From: Phocaeicola massiliensis B84634 = Timone 84634 = DSM 17679 = JCM 13223
GTDB lineage: Bacteria; Bacteroidota; Bacteroidia; Bacteroidales; Bacteroidaceae
Direction of reading: 5' to 3'
DNA length: 64,000 nt
Assembly (NCBI RefSeq): GCF_000382445.1
Contig: NZ_KB905472.1
Coordinates: 143,621 to 207,620, forward strand
Under the pieces are notes generated by a model. It did not search any database. It had not been told where the DNA came from and saw only the letters and a list, made by a program, of their open reading frames with translations. Of this stretch, positions 25,928-33,923 are shown piece by piece. Numbering within the stretch: position 1 is the first letter of the stretch; the number at the start of each line of letters is the position of its first letter. The position numbers and the translations under genes are program-made.

Positions 25928-26800
25928 TTATTTCATGCTGAATGCCTGTTGCCCTATCATGGTTCCTTCGGCAAAGATATACACATGGTAAGTGCCTGCC
26001 GGAAGGTATTCTTCCACATCCCAGTAAACAGTCACGTTTTGTTCCTCTCCTGTATACTCTATATATTTCTTGATAGAATAAGTCAGTTCGCGGTTCTCGT
26101 ATGGGAATGTGTTGGATGCATTTTTGGTCAACACATCGTTATCCGGTTTGGCTATGCGTATATATAAGGTGCGTTCGCCTGTTTTGGCGGTGATGTTTTT
26201 GACGATAGTGAAGGAAACAGCTATCTTCTTTACATCTTTCACCTTCTTGGCTGTTTTTCCCCGCTTGTTTTTGGGAAGTACAGTGATGGCGGTTGCATCC
26301 AGTTGCGATGCTAACGTCACCTTTTCGTTCAGGTTCTTTTTCTCCTGAGACAGATTGCTGATTTGGCGGGTTGCCTGCGTATATTTCTGTTTTACTTCTT
26401 GGTTTTCTTCTGCCAAAGCCTGATTGAGCTTGTTCAGTGAATCGATTTGGATGACATAGGTGCGCAATACGGCGCGGACAGTCTTCAGCTCCTTTTTCAG
26501 TCGCATGATTTCGGCGGCATTGCTTGTTTTTACCTGGCGCAACTCTTCCAGCAGTCGTTGAGTCTTCAATTTCTCACTTTCCAGTCTTTCGCGCAGGGAG
26601 TCATTGTTGATTTGCACCTGAAGCTCATCATATTGCGTTGCAAAAGTGGTGTACTCATTCTCCATTTCCAACTTTTCGACAGCAAAGAGTTCGCTCATTT
26701 CTTTATTCTCCTTTGCCTGATGGAAAGCATAGAAAGAAACTCCGCCGATGATAATAATCAGCAGAATAATGACAATAATCAGTTTTTTGCTCTTATCCAT
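25928..26800 (-). CDS. Single-pass membrane protein with long coiled coil; function unknown
   Basis: Beginning at MDKSKKLIIVIILL (26800) gives 290 residues; an upstream ATG at 26824 overlaps the -7 box and is rejected. One membrane segment (residues ~6-24) is followed by a periplasmic heptad-rich coiled coil (about 38-170) and a C-terminal beta-rich domain with SFTIVKNITAKTGERTLYIRIAKPDNDVL and TVYWDVEEYLPAGTYHVYIFAEG. I do not recognise the family beyond being frequent in Bacteroidales. It is divergent from mdh and monocistronic by position. Confidence 0.85.
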   Translation of the reverse strand: MDKSKKLIIVIILLIIIIGGVSFYAFHQAKENKEMSELFAVEKLEMENEYTTFATQYDELQVQINNDSLRERLESEKLKTQRLLEELRQVKTSNAAEIMRLKKELKTVRAVLRTYVIQIDSLNKLNQALAEENQEVKQKYTQATRQISNLSQEKKNLNEKVTLASQLDATAITVLPKNKRGKTAKKVKDVKKIAVSFTIVKNITAKTGERTLYIRIAKPDNDVLTKNASNTFPYENRELTYSIKKYIEYTGEEQNVTVYWDVEEYLPAGTYHVYIFAEGTMIGQQAFSMK

Positions 26801-26821
26801 AGTGTTACATTGAATTTTGGG

Positions 26822-26829
26822 CAAAAGTA
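26822..26829 (-). promoter_or_regulatory. -7 element for the coiled-coil gene
   Basis: CAAAAGTA on plus reads TACTTTTG on minus, 22 bp before the chosen start. Confidence 0.5.
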
Positions 26830-26870
26830 CAATATTTTGTGCATACTGCCCGAAAATAATTATGGAAATT

Positions 26871-26902
26871 TTTCCCTAATTCGGAATATCATTGTAACTT
26901 TG
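26871..26902 (+). promoter_or_regulatory. Promoter of mdh
   Basis: TAACTTTG at 26895-26902 with TTTC at 26871-26874, 20 bp apart; the ATG is 53 bp downstream. Confidence 0.55.
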
Positions 26903-26954
26903 CAGTGCTTTTAAGAACACGATTTTATTATCAACTTTAAATAAAATAGAGATT

Positions 26955-27896
26955 ATGTCAAAAGTAACCGTAGTAGGCGCAGGTAACGTAGGTGCTACAT
27001 GTGCAAATGTTCTTGCTTTTAACGAAGTGGCAGACGAAGTAGTAATGCTGGACGTTAAAGAAGGTGTATCGGAAGGTAAAGCAATGGATATGATGCAGAC
27101 AGCTCAGTTGTTGGGCTTCGACACAAACATTGTTGGTTGCACTAACGATTATGAAAAAACAGCAAACTCTGATGTTGTTGTTATCACTTCAGGTATTCCT
27201 CGTAAGCCGGGTATGACTCGTGAAGAACTGATTGGTGTTAATGCAGGTATCGTTAAATCTGTAGCTCAGAACATTCTGAAATATTCTCCTGACGCTATCA
27301 TCGTTGTTATTTCTAACCCGATGGATACTATGACTTATTTGTCATTGAAAGCTTTGGGCTTGCCGAAGAACAGAATCATCGGTATGGGTGGTGCTTTGGA
27401 TAGCTCACGTTTCAAATATTTCTTGTCTCAGGCTTTGGGTTGCAATGCAAACGAAGTGGAAGGTATGGTAATCGGTGGTCATGGTGATACTACTATGATT
27501 CCTTTGACTCGCTTCGCTACTTACAAAGGTATGCCTGTTTCTAACTTCTTGTCTGAAGAAAAATTGCAGGAAGTTGCTGCCGCTACTATGGTAGGTGGTG
27601 CTACTCTGACTAAGTTGCTGGGTACTTCTGCATGGTACGCTCCGGGTGCAGCCGGTGCATTCGTGGTTGAATCTATCATCCACAATCAGGGTAAGATGGT
27701 TCCTTGTTCGGTTTATTTGGAAGGCGAATACGGTGAATCAGACATTTGCTGTGGCGTTCCTGTAATCTTGGGCAAGAATGGTATTGAAAAGATCGTTGAA
27801 TTGCCTTTGAACGAAGAAGAAAAAGCTAAATTTGCTGCAAGTGCTGCTGCTGTTCGTAAGACTAACGCTGCTTTGCACGAAGTAGGTGCTCTTTAA
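26955..27896 (+). CDS. mdh: Malate dehydrogenase (LDH-like type)
   Basis: The 313-residue protein has VVGAGNVGATCANVL (residues 6-20), substrate-binding Arg in IPRKPGMTR, NPMD (121-124), and the catalytic His176 in VIGGHGDTT, as in LDH-like NAD-dependent malate dehydrogenases. It interconverts malate and oxaloacetate in the reductive branch leading to succinate and propionate. Codons are strongly biased (GGT, GCT, GAA, AAC), matching a highly expressed gene. It has a promoter of its own and a clear terminator. Confidence 0.97.
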   Translation: MSKVTVVGAGNVGATCANVLAFNEVADEVVMLDVKEGVSEGKAMDMMQTAQLLGFDTNIVGCTNDYEKTANSDVVVITSGIPRKPGMTREELIGVNAGIVKSVAQNILKYSPDAIIVVISNPMDTMTYLSLKALGLPKNRIIGMGGALDSSRFKYFLSQALGCNANEVEGMVIGGHGDTTMIPLTRFATYKGMPVSNFLSEEKLQEVAAATMVGGATLTKLLGTSAWYAPGAAGAFVVESIIHNQGKMVPCSVYLEGEYGESDICCGVPVILGKNGIEKIVELPLNEEEKAKFAASAAAVRKTNAALHEVGAL

Positions 27897-27920
27897 TCCA
27901 AACAATATATATTAGTAAAA

Positions 27921-27955
27921 GGGACTGTCTGGCAAAACGGACAGTCTCTTTTTTT
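27921..27955 (+). terminator. Terminator of mdh
   Basis: GGGACTGTCTG pairs with CGGACAGTCTC and is followed by seven T. Confidence 0.9.
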
Positions 27956-28044
27956 ATATCCCTGTCTCCTTGGTTGCTTTCCTTTGTCATTTCCTTGCAT
28001 TTTTTCTAGGTTGTTCCTTCGGACAGGGTAAGCGTTTGCTTACC

Positions 28045-28190
28045 TTGGGTTAAGCCTTTTTCTGCGTCCGGTTATTACGTTCTGCTGCCGCAGGACGTAT
28101 ATCCCACTGTAATGGGACGTACGTTCCACTGTAGCAGGACGTACGTTCCACTGCCGCAGGACGTAATAATCTGCCGTTCAAAAAGACTTA
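28045..28190 (-). repeat. Array 2 of 22-bp palindromic units (four units, 28077-28164)
   Basis: Units of exactly 22 bp begin at 28077, 28099, 28121 and 28143; most end or start with ACGT(T/C)C...GGACGT arms. On the minus strand the core reads TGCGGCAGTGGA, like array 1. Minus-strand leader TTTTTGAACGGCAGATTATT (28165-28185) and trailer AATAACCGGACGCAGAAAAAGG match those of array 1. A separate 7-bp hairpin (GGTAAGC/GCTTACC) is at 28027-28044. Nothing else is seen in 27956-28254. Confidence 0.85.
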
Positions 28191-28254
28191 GCCGTCCGTA
28201 GGAAAGGGCTTATTCTTTCCTTTGTTGTGAGACAGGTATATATGGATATTGCTT

Positions 28255-29955
28255 TTATTTGATGCCGATGAAGATGGCGGGAATCTCATTGTTTCCGCTT
28301 GTCCAATGTTTGAGTTCGTATTCGGGGTAGAGGAGGGAGTTTGTGTCCACCCATTCATTGAGGGAAGATAAAACGGATTTGCCGTTCGAGCCGATGAAGT
28401 TTGCATCATAACTGTAGGTATTTGTCATTTGACTTTCCTTGAGTCCGGTTTTTTTTCCACTGTAATATTTGTAAAAGCAATGTTCGGTTCTGCTGGAATT
28501 GGCTTCTCCGGTGATTATGCCAAATGAACTTTGATTTGAAGAACAATCCACATAACAGTTGATGACTGTTAAAGAATTTGCATTCCCTTTACCATATATT
28601 CCACCGGCACTGGCTCCGGTAGTATTGTTTTTTATAGTGTCATTAACAAAGAAACTATTTATTATTTTCCCGCTTGCTTCTCCTGCTGCTCCTCCGGCAC
28701 TTTGCGATTCCAGGTGACAAGACACAACAGAACAGTTTACAATGGTTCCGGTTGAAAAAGCCGCTATACCACCGGAACGGGCATTGGATTTTACCGTCGA
28801 TTTCTGAATTGAACAATTTATGATATAGCCTTTATTGTAACCTACCAGTATGCCGGCGTCCGACTTTCTTTGAGCATTGGGCTTTGCTCCCTTTATGCAA
28901 AGATTTTTAATCATAGCATTTTCTGATGTATGACCGAAGAGTCCGCTTTTTCCCGAACTGGTATTGGGAAGAGTGAGATTGCAGATGCTGAATCCTTGTC
29001 CGTCAAAGATGTCTTTATATTCTAATGTTTTACCGTCCATTCCTATAGGCTTCATCCGTTTACAATCCTCGTCCGTCAATTCAATATCATTCAGAAGCCT
29101 ATAAGTGGTAACGCCGTCTTTGGTGATGCCGAAGTCGCTCAGCGATTTACCATTGTATTCTTTATTATTGATTAATAAACTGAATGCAATCAAATCTTCA
29201 GCAGAGGAAATGCCAATATTCGATTGTTCATCAAGAATCTTGATATTGCATGTATATTCGTAATTGCTTAAGAAATCTTGTGGGTTCAATTCTTTGACAA
29301 AGCTCGCATGATTGGTGATAATCTCGACCTTCAAACCGATATTCTCGCTCGGAGGAATGATAAATGAATAGCTTTCGGAAGCATCTCCGGGGGTGATGGT
29401 CGTATGGCTTTGTTCTGCATCAAGTTTCAGGTCTGCCGTGGCAGGAATAATCTTGTCGACAATGACAGGAGTTGTCAGTCTGATTTCTTTTATTTCTCCT
29501 TGTAATTCTTCACTGATGTGAAAGGTGAGGCGGGAAAATAGATGCTTAAATTGAAAACCGATTCCCCGTCCGGCCTCGAATCTGTCTTTTATGTAGAGCA
29601 CGTCTTCCAATCGTCCTTCCGGGTACAGGTCATCATACAGATTGTCCTTATAAGTGGGGTATAAGGCAACAATATCGGTCGTCCCCGATAAATCAGTCCA
29701 TGCGATGGGTAAGTCGCTTTCCCACACATCTCCCGAATAGGTGAAAATTTGGTTCTCTAATTGCAGACTTCCGGTGGCATTCAGCACTGCCCGGCTGCCT
29801 GAAGGCAATGAAGTGGTGTTTGTCGGATTATTGATAAACCGGCAGCAGTTGCCTGTGATTATGCTTCTATCGCTTTGGATAAAATCAGTAAGGTTATCGG
29901 AACAGGCGCAGAAGACTGATGCCGATAACCCCAATAGTAAATGAGTGTATTTCAA
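28255..29955 (-). CDS. Fimbrillin-like surface lipoprotein with GLUG-like repeats
   Basis: From a TTG start at 29955 the 566-residue precursor has a normal type II signal (LKYTHLLLGLSASVFCAC) with lipobox at CxC. An ATG at 30021 gives 22 extra polar residues before the signal and overlaps the ParB-like gene by 38 bp; I prefer the TTG but the ATG is possible. Residues ~20-240 resemble the fimbrillin family (GFQFKHLFSRLTFHI, FIIPPSENIGLKVEI), and residues 320-480 contain GLUG-like turns (GLFGHTSENAMIKNL, AGILVGYNKGYIINC, GGIAAFSTGTIVNC, AGGIYGKG). Likely a surface-exposed pilus or adhesin component; it lies right after the ParB-like gene. Confidence 0.82.
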   Translation of the reverse strand: MKYTHLLLGLSASVFCACSDNLTDFIQSDRSIITGNCCRFINNPTNTTSLPSGSRAVLNATGSLQLENQIFTYSGDVWESDLPIAWTDLSGTTDIVALYPTYKDNLYDDLYPEGRLEDVLYIKDRFEAGRGIGFQFKHLFSRLTFHISEELQGEIKEIRLTTPVIVDKIIPATADLKLDAEQSHTTITPGDASESYSFIIPPSENIGLKVEIITNHASFVKELNPQDFLSNYEYTCNIKILDEQSNIGISSAEDLIAFSLLINNKEYNGKSLSDFGITKDGVTTYRLLNDIELTDEDCKRMKPIGMDGKTLEYKDIFDGQGFSICNLTLPNTSSGKSGLFGHTSENAMIKNLCIKGAKPNAQRKSDAGILVGYNKGYIINCSIQKSTVKSNARSGGIAAFSTGTIVNCSVVSCHLESQSAGGAAGEASGKIINSFFVNDTIKNNTTGASAGGIYGKGNANSLTVINCYVDCSSNQSSFGIITGEANSSRTEHCFYKYYSGKKTGLKESQMTNTYSYDANFIGSNGKSVLSSLNEWVDTNSLLYPEYELKHWTSGNNEIPAIFIGIK

Positions 29956-29983
29956 TTTGTTCGTTTGTTTAGGCTGATTGTTG

Positions 29984-30499
29984 TCATGCTTCCTCCGGGA
30001 TAGAAAACTCCTTGTCGGCAAACAGTTCCATCAGTCCTGATATCTGTTTCAGACGTAATAGTTCGTCGGCATCCATTCCGATATATTTCTTAATCCATTC
30101 GTCGCTCATTCCGGCTTTAGTGAGCTCTGCCACAATGTCGACCATCAGTTCGACGCTATGAGTGCCGCGGGCACGGTTATGGCGAATGGTACTTGCCATT
30201 CGGTTAGACAAGTCTTTCTCAATAACCACCACCGGCAATAATCCTTTTTCGCGTTCGAATACCCGTTTGGAAGTCCTGAGAACGCAGTAACGGTGATAGC
30301 CGTCTACGAGTTCGTAAACATCTTCATCCGGGATATAATAACAAACACAAGGCATGGTGTATCCGTCTTCCCAAATGCTAAGCTCGAGCAGCTTCATTTC
30401 GGGGGGCGCTACATGGTTGGGGTTATAACTGTTGGCACGTACTTTCTCTACCGGTACACGGCGTACATGATATACAGGACTCTCGTATTCTTTTTTCAT
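29984..30499 (-). CDS. ParB-like nuclease domain protein (IbrB-like)
   Basis: The 171-residue protein is a single ParB/Srx-type domain: VRRVPVEKVRANSYNPNHVAPPEMKLLELSI (12-42) and the active-site-like VDGYHRY (65-71), with a short C-terminal helical part (VDIVAELTKAGMSDEWIKKYIGMDADELLRLKQI) like a helix-turn-helix. The ATG overlaps the upstream gene by four bases (ATGA), so the pair is translated together. In E. coli, IbrB and IbrA act together to activate genes for surface immunoglobulin-binding proteins; the enzymatic step is unknown. It is too small for chromosome partition and no ParA is nearby. Confidence 0.85.
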   Translation of the reverse strand: MKKEYESPVYHVRRVPVEKVRANSYNPNHVAPPEMKLLELSIWEDGYTMPCVCYYIPDEDVYELVDGYHRYCVLRTSKRVFEREKGLLPVVVIEKDLSNRMASTIRHNRARGTHSVELMVDIVAELTKAGMSDEWIKKYIGMDADELLRLKQISGLMELFADKEFSIPEEA

Positions 30500-31797
30500 C
30501 TCATGATATTTTTGTATTTTTGCATTACTTTATCTCTTCTCTGCTTTTCCTTTTTGGTCAGGGCAAATCCCATGTATTTGCAAACATGGTCATTCTTCAG
30601 GATACATATACACATACGTTTGTAAGTTGGAATTTCCTTGAATTCGGGTATATCTATGTCGTCCAGATAATCCATTTGTACAGGCAGTTTATCTGTCTTA
30701 TAGTTGGTTGTTTTCTGTACATGCATATTGATGCCTAACTCATTTAATTTGCGTATGGTTTCCAAGCTGAGGCATCCTCCCCGATATTTCCAGAATTCTC
30801 TGCTTACCCTTAACTTTTCAAGATAGGCGTTTTTCATATCTTCGGGGAGTGTTTCCAGTAGAAAATACATATACTCTCTCCATGTATAGCCTTTGGGGAG
30901 TTTTATGCTTTGCCAGCCCATGGCACGGGTTCCTCCGTAGATGCCGGTGAAGTTTACGCCATTTACCCGGCCCAACATTCTTCCCCATGTATTGGGGTCG
31001 ATGGCTTTGTAAAGTTTCAGGGTTTCCTGTGCTGTACTTAAAAAAGGGCTGGCAACGCGTTGCTTGTCCAAGGGGACTCCTGCCTTATAATATAGTTCAT
31101 AGAGCTGATTGAAGGGCCATTTGAAGCGTGCATAAGCCACCCATATATCTTCGGTACGCCAATCATAAATGGGGTAAAGGTTGAAGAGGTCGTATCCTAT
31201 TCTGCGTGACCATTTTAAATTATGATATGTGAACAGGCGATTGTTGCTGTAAATAGTCCTCCAGCGGTCGAGGCTTTCCTGTGTTCGGATACCTACGAGG
31301 CAGGCAGTGCGTACGGCATCCTTTTTTTTATGATACCATCTTCCGAATTCCACTTGAAAATTGTAATCCCACATTTCGTCGTTATAAAAAGGGAAGTCTT
31401 CCTTCTTATAGCAATTCTTCGGCATCGGACGCACCCAGTTGGCATGCATCTCTTCATCCCAGGGACGCCAGAACTGTTGGTACATGGATGCACAGGTAAC
31501 GACTTTGAATGGTACGCATACATGATAGATTTCCAGAATATCCAAATTCTGCCTGAATGTTTCTTCCACATAATCCGTCGTCATTTTGTATTGTGCCTCA
31601 TAGTCCATGTGGAAGACGCCTATTTTTCTATTCAGATTATGTTTACGGATATAATCAATGCATAGGTTGAGTAAGACCCCGCTATCCTTGCCTCCCGAAA
31701 AGGAGACATAAATATTATCAAATTCGTCAAAAATAAATTTAAGTCGCTTTTGTATCAGTTCGTAAACATTTTCGGTATTGGTTCCCTTTTTCTTCAT
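30496..31797 (-). CDS. PAPS-reductase-like PP-loop protein (IbrA-like, DUF3440)
   Basis: The 433-residue protein has the PP-loop SGGKDS (34-39) in VSFSGGKDSGVLLNL, then FHMDYEAQY and CVPFKVV, matching phosphoadenosine phosphosulfate reductase-type ATP pyrophosphatases, with an extended C-terminal region of the DUF3440 sort (YPIYDWRTEDIWVAYARFKWPFNQLY, QETLKLYKAIDP). PP-loop members typically adenylate a substrate to allow sulfur or nitrogen transfer. It overlaps both neighbours by four bases. E. coli IbrA is the closest named relative I know. Confidence 0.87.
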   Translation of the reverse strand: MKKKGTNTENVYELIQKRLKFIFDEFDNIYVSFSGGKDSGVLLNLCIDYIRKHNLNRKIGVFHMDYEAQYKMTTDYVEETFRQNLDILEIYHVCVPFKVVTCASMYQQFWRPWDEEMHANWVRPMPKNCYKKEDFPFYNDEMWDYNFQVEFGRWYHKKKDAVRTACLVGIRTQESLDRWRTIYSNNRLFTYHNLKWSRRIGYDLFNLYPIYDWRTEDIWVAYARFKWPFNQLYELYYKAGVPLDKQRVASPFLSTAQETLKLYKAIDPNTWGRMLGRVNGVNFTGIYGGTRAMGWQSIKLPKGYTWREYMYFLLETLPEDMKNAYLEKLRVSREFWKYRGGCLSLETIRKLNELGINMHVQKTTNYKTDKLPVQMDYLDDIDIPEFKEIPTYKRMCICILKNDHVCKYMGFALTKKEKQRRDKVMQKYKNIMR

Positions 31798-32189
31798 TTT
31801 TTGTCGTGGTTGGTATATATCATTTTAATATAATTGGTCCATTGGTGTTCCGGCTCAAACCCCAATTTCTTGAATATGTCCAAGTGCTTGGATAATACAA
31901 TCGCAGTTATATCTTTTTTTATATCAATTTGGCAAAAAAGGAGTTTCAGTAATTCTCCGTCGTCTTCTTTAAGATAGTAGTTATTAATAACAGAAGTGCT
32001 TTTTTTGTTTTCCACAGGCAGAAAGCCCATTACTTCTTCTTGATCGTTTACTGCAATATACCATTGATGATTTGCCGTAGTCTTGAATGGATAATTGTTA
32101 TTAGCCTTCAGTACTTTCGGATTCATCACTAACGGACCGATTAATGGGTATAAATCAGTGTCCAGACCTTTCAGTTGTATTACTTTCAT
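31794..32189 (-). CDS. Small GNAT-like acetyltransferase, probable
   Basis: The 131-residue protein opens MKVIQLKGLDTDLYPLIGPLV and has WYIAVNDQEEVMGFLPVE, INNYYLKEDDGELLKLLF and LDIFKKLGFEPEHQWTNYIKM, which follows the GNAT beta-alpha order and the final LGF element. It lacks an obvious Q/RxxGxG/A acetyl-CoA loop, so activity is uncertain. It is the first gene of the cassette, overlapping the next by four bases, and no other gene is close upstream, so it is the likely promoter-proximal gene. Confidence 0.7.
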   Translation of the reverse strand: MKVIQLKGLDTDLYPLIGPLVMNPKVLKANNNYPFKTTANHQWYIAVNDQEEVMGFLPVENKKSTSVINNYYLKEDDGELLKLLFCQIDIKKDITAIVLSKHLDIFKKLGFEPEHQWTNYIKMIYTNHDKK

Positions 32190-32253
32190 AGAATATCAAT
32201 TTATGAGCTTTTCAAATTGGTACAAATTTATAAATAAACTTTGGAATTTTCAA

Positions 32254-32290
32254 TAAAAAACGCTGCCATACCTTCACAGGCGGGCAGCGC
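32254..32290 (-). terminator. Terminator of gdhB
   Basis: On the minus strand GCGCTGCC..TGGCAGCG folds with a loop of about 14 nt and is followed by TTTTTT. Confidence 0.85.
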
Positions 32291-32352
32291 AAGCTACAAT
32301 ACAAAATACAAATACAACTAAACGAGATATTTTTTTATGCTAATAGAATGCT

Positions 32353-33690
32353 TTATACAATTCCTTGAGCCATCATTGCGTGAGCTACTTTCATAAAGCC
32401 TGCAATGTTTGCTCCTTTCACATAGTTGATGTATCCGTCGGGTTCTGTTCCGTACTTCACGCATTGTTCATGGATGCCATACATAATCTGATGCAATTTA
32501 TCATCCACTTCTTTTGCGCTCCAACTCATGTGCATTGCATTTTGACTCATTTCCAAACCTGATGTTGCTACGCCGCCTGCATTGACTGCCTTACCCGGTG
32601 CATAAAGCATCTTGTTTTCGATAAATGCGTCAATAGCTTCGGGAGTACAACCCATGTTTGATATTTCTCCAATGCAAAGAACGGAATTTTTTATTAAATT
32701 GCAAGCATCTTCGCCATTTAATTCATTTTGAGTTGCACAAGGCAGTGCAATATCTACTTTTACTTCCCATGGACGACGTCCTGCAACGAATTTGGCATTC
32801 GGATATTTTTCTGCATAAGGAGCTACGATGTCATTGCCTGACGCACGCAATTCCAGCATATAGTCTATTTTATCACCACTGATACCGTCCGGGTCATAAA
32901 CATATCCGTCCGGACCGGAGATAGTCACCACTTTGGCTCCTAATTCGGTTGCCTTGGTTACAGCACCCCATGCCACGTTACCGAAACCGGAAACAGCTAC
33001 GGTTTTACCTTTAATGTCAATACCTTTATTCTTAAGCATTTGGTTTACAAAATATAAGCCGCCGAATCCGGTTGCTTCGGGACGGATTAATGAACCGCCG
33101 AATTCCAAACCTTTGCCGGTAAATGTACCTGTAAATTCGCGGGTGAGCTTTTTGTACATACCAAACATGTAGCCGACTTCACGACCGCCTACACCGATAT
33201 CTCCGGCCGGTACATCCATATCGGGACCTACATGACGCCATAATTCAAGCATGAATGCCTGGCAGAAGCGCATGATTTCGGCATCACTCTTACCACGAGG
33301 TGAGAAGTCGGAACCGCCTTTACCTCCGCCCATGGGCAATGTTGTCAATGCGTTTTTAAATGTTTGTTCGAATCCCAAGAATTTCAGTATGGAGAGATTG
33401 ACCGATGCATGGAAACGAATGCCGCCTTTGTACGGACCGATGGCATTGTTGAACTGTACGCGGTAACCTAAGTTTACCTGTACCTTGCCTTTATCATCCA
33501 CCCAAGGCACCTTAAATGTAAAGATACGGTCCGGTTCCACCAATCTTTCGATAAGTGATGCCTTTTCAAATTCCGGGTGTTGATTGTATATGTCTTGAAT
33601 AGAAAGCAGCACCTCTTTAACTGCCTGCAAGTACTCTGATTCACCAGGGTGTTTAGCTTCAAGAGAAGCCATGATTTGATTGATATCCAT
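32353..33690 (-). CDS. gdhB: Glutamate dehydrogenase, NAD-type (GdhB-like)
   Basis: Starting at MDINQIMASLEAKHPG gives 445 residues (an ATG 12 bp earlier would give 449). It carries the hexameric GDH signature TTLPMGGGKGGSDFSPRGKS with catalytic lysine, PAGDIGVGGREVGYMFG, and the Rossmann GFGNVAWGA. It strongly resembles the NAD-specific GDH of B. fragilis and P. gingivalis from memory, so I use gdhB for it; cofactor choice is from that similarity. It would supply or remove ammonium. It shares about half its residues with gdhA at 40997-42331. Confidence 0.93.
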   Translation of the reverse strand: MDINQIMASLEAKHPGESEYLQAVKEVLLSIQDIYNQHPEFEKASLIERLVEPDRIFTFKVPWVDDKGKVQVNLGYRVQFNNAIGPYKGGIRFHASVNLSILKFLGFEQTFKNALTTLPMGGGKGGSDFSPRGKSDAEIMRFCQAFMLELWRHVGPDMDVPAGDIGVGGREVGYMFGMYKKLTREFTGTFTGKGLEFGGSLIRPEATGFGGLYFVNQMLKNKGIDIKGKTVAVSGFGNVAWGAVTKATELGAKVVTISGPDGYVYDPDGISGDKIDYMLELRASGNDIVAPYAEKYPNAKFVAGRRPWEVKVDIALPCATQNELNGEDACNLIKNSVLCIGEISNMGCTPEAIDAFIENKMLYAPGKAVNAGGVATSGLEMSQNAMHMSWSAKEVDDKLHQIMYGIHEQCVKYGTEPDGYINYVKGANIAGFMKVAHAMMAQGIV

Positions 33691-33737
33691 AATAGTTTGC
33701 ATTTAAGGTTTTGACAAAATGAAATTCATTTCTGATG

Positions 33738-33767
33738 CAAAGGTATGTTTTTATCCGACTTGGCAAA
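33738..33767 (-). promoter_or_regulatory. Promoter of gdhB
   Basis: CAAAGGTA (33738-33745) reads TACCTTTG on minus; CAAA at 33764-33767 is TTTG on minus at 18 bp spacing. Confidence 0.6.
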
Positions 33768-33923
33768 ATATTTTTGCGGAAAAATTAGGGTTACTATAAT
33801 AAAAAGTTAATAGGGGGCTTTCCTCCTTTATTTCCAAAAGTTCTTTTTTCTTGCAAATAAGTTGCATAAGACAATATTATTAACGTATTTTGCTATTACA
33901 TTATCTGTGTAAATCTAAGAATT

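Noticed and set aside
29984..30499. Chromosome or plasmid partition ParB
   Set aside because: Only one ParB-like domain, no ParA, no parS-like repeats, and tight coupling to a PAPS-reductase-like gene.
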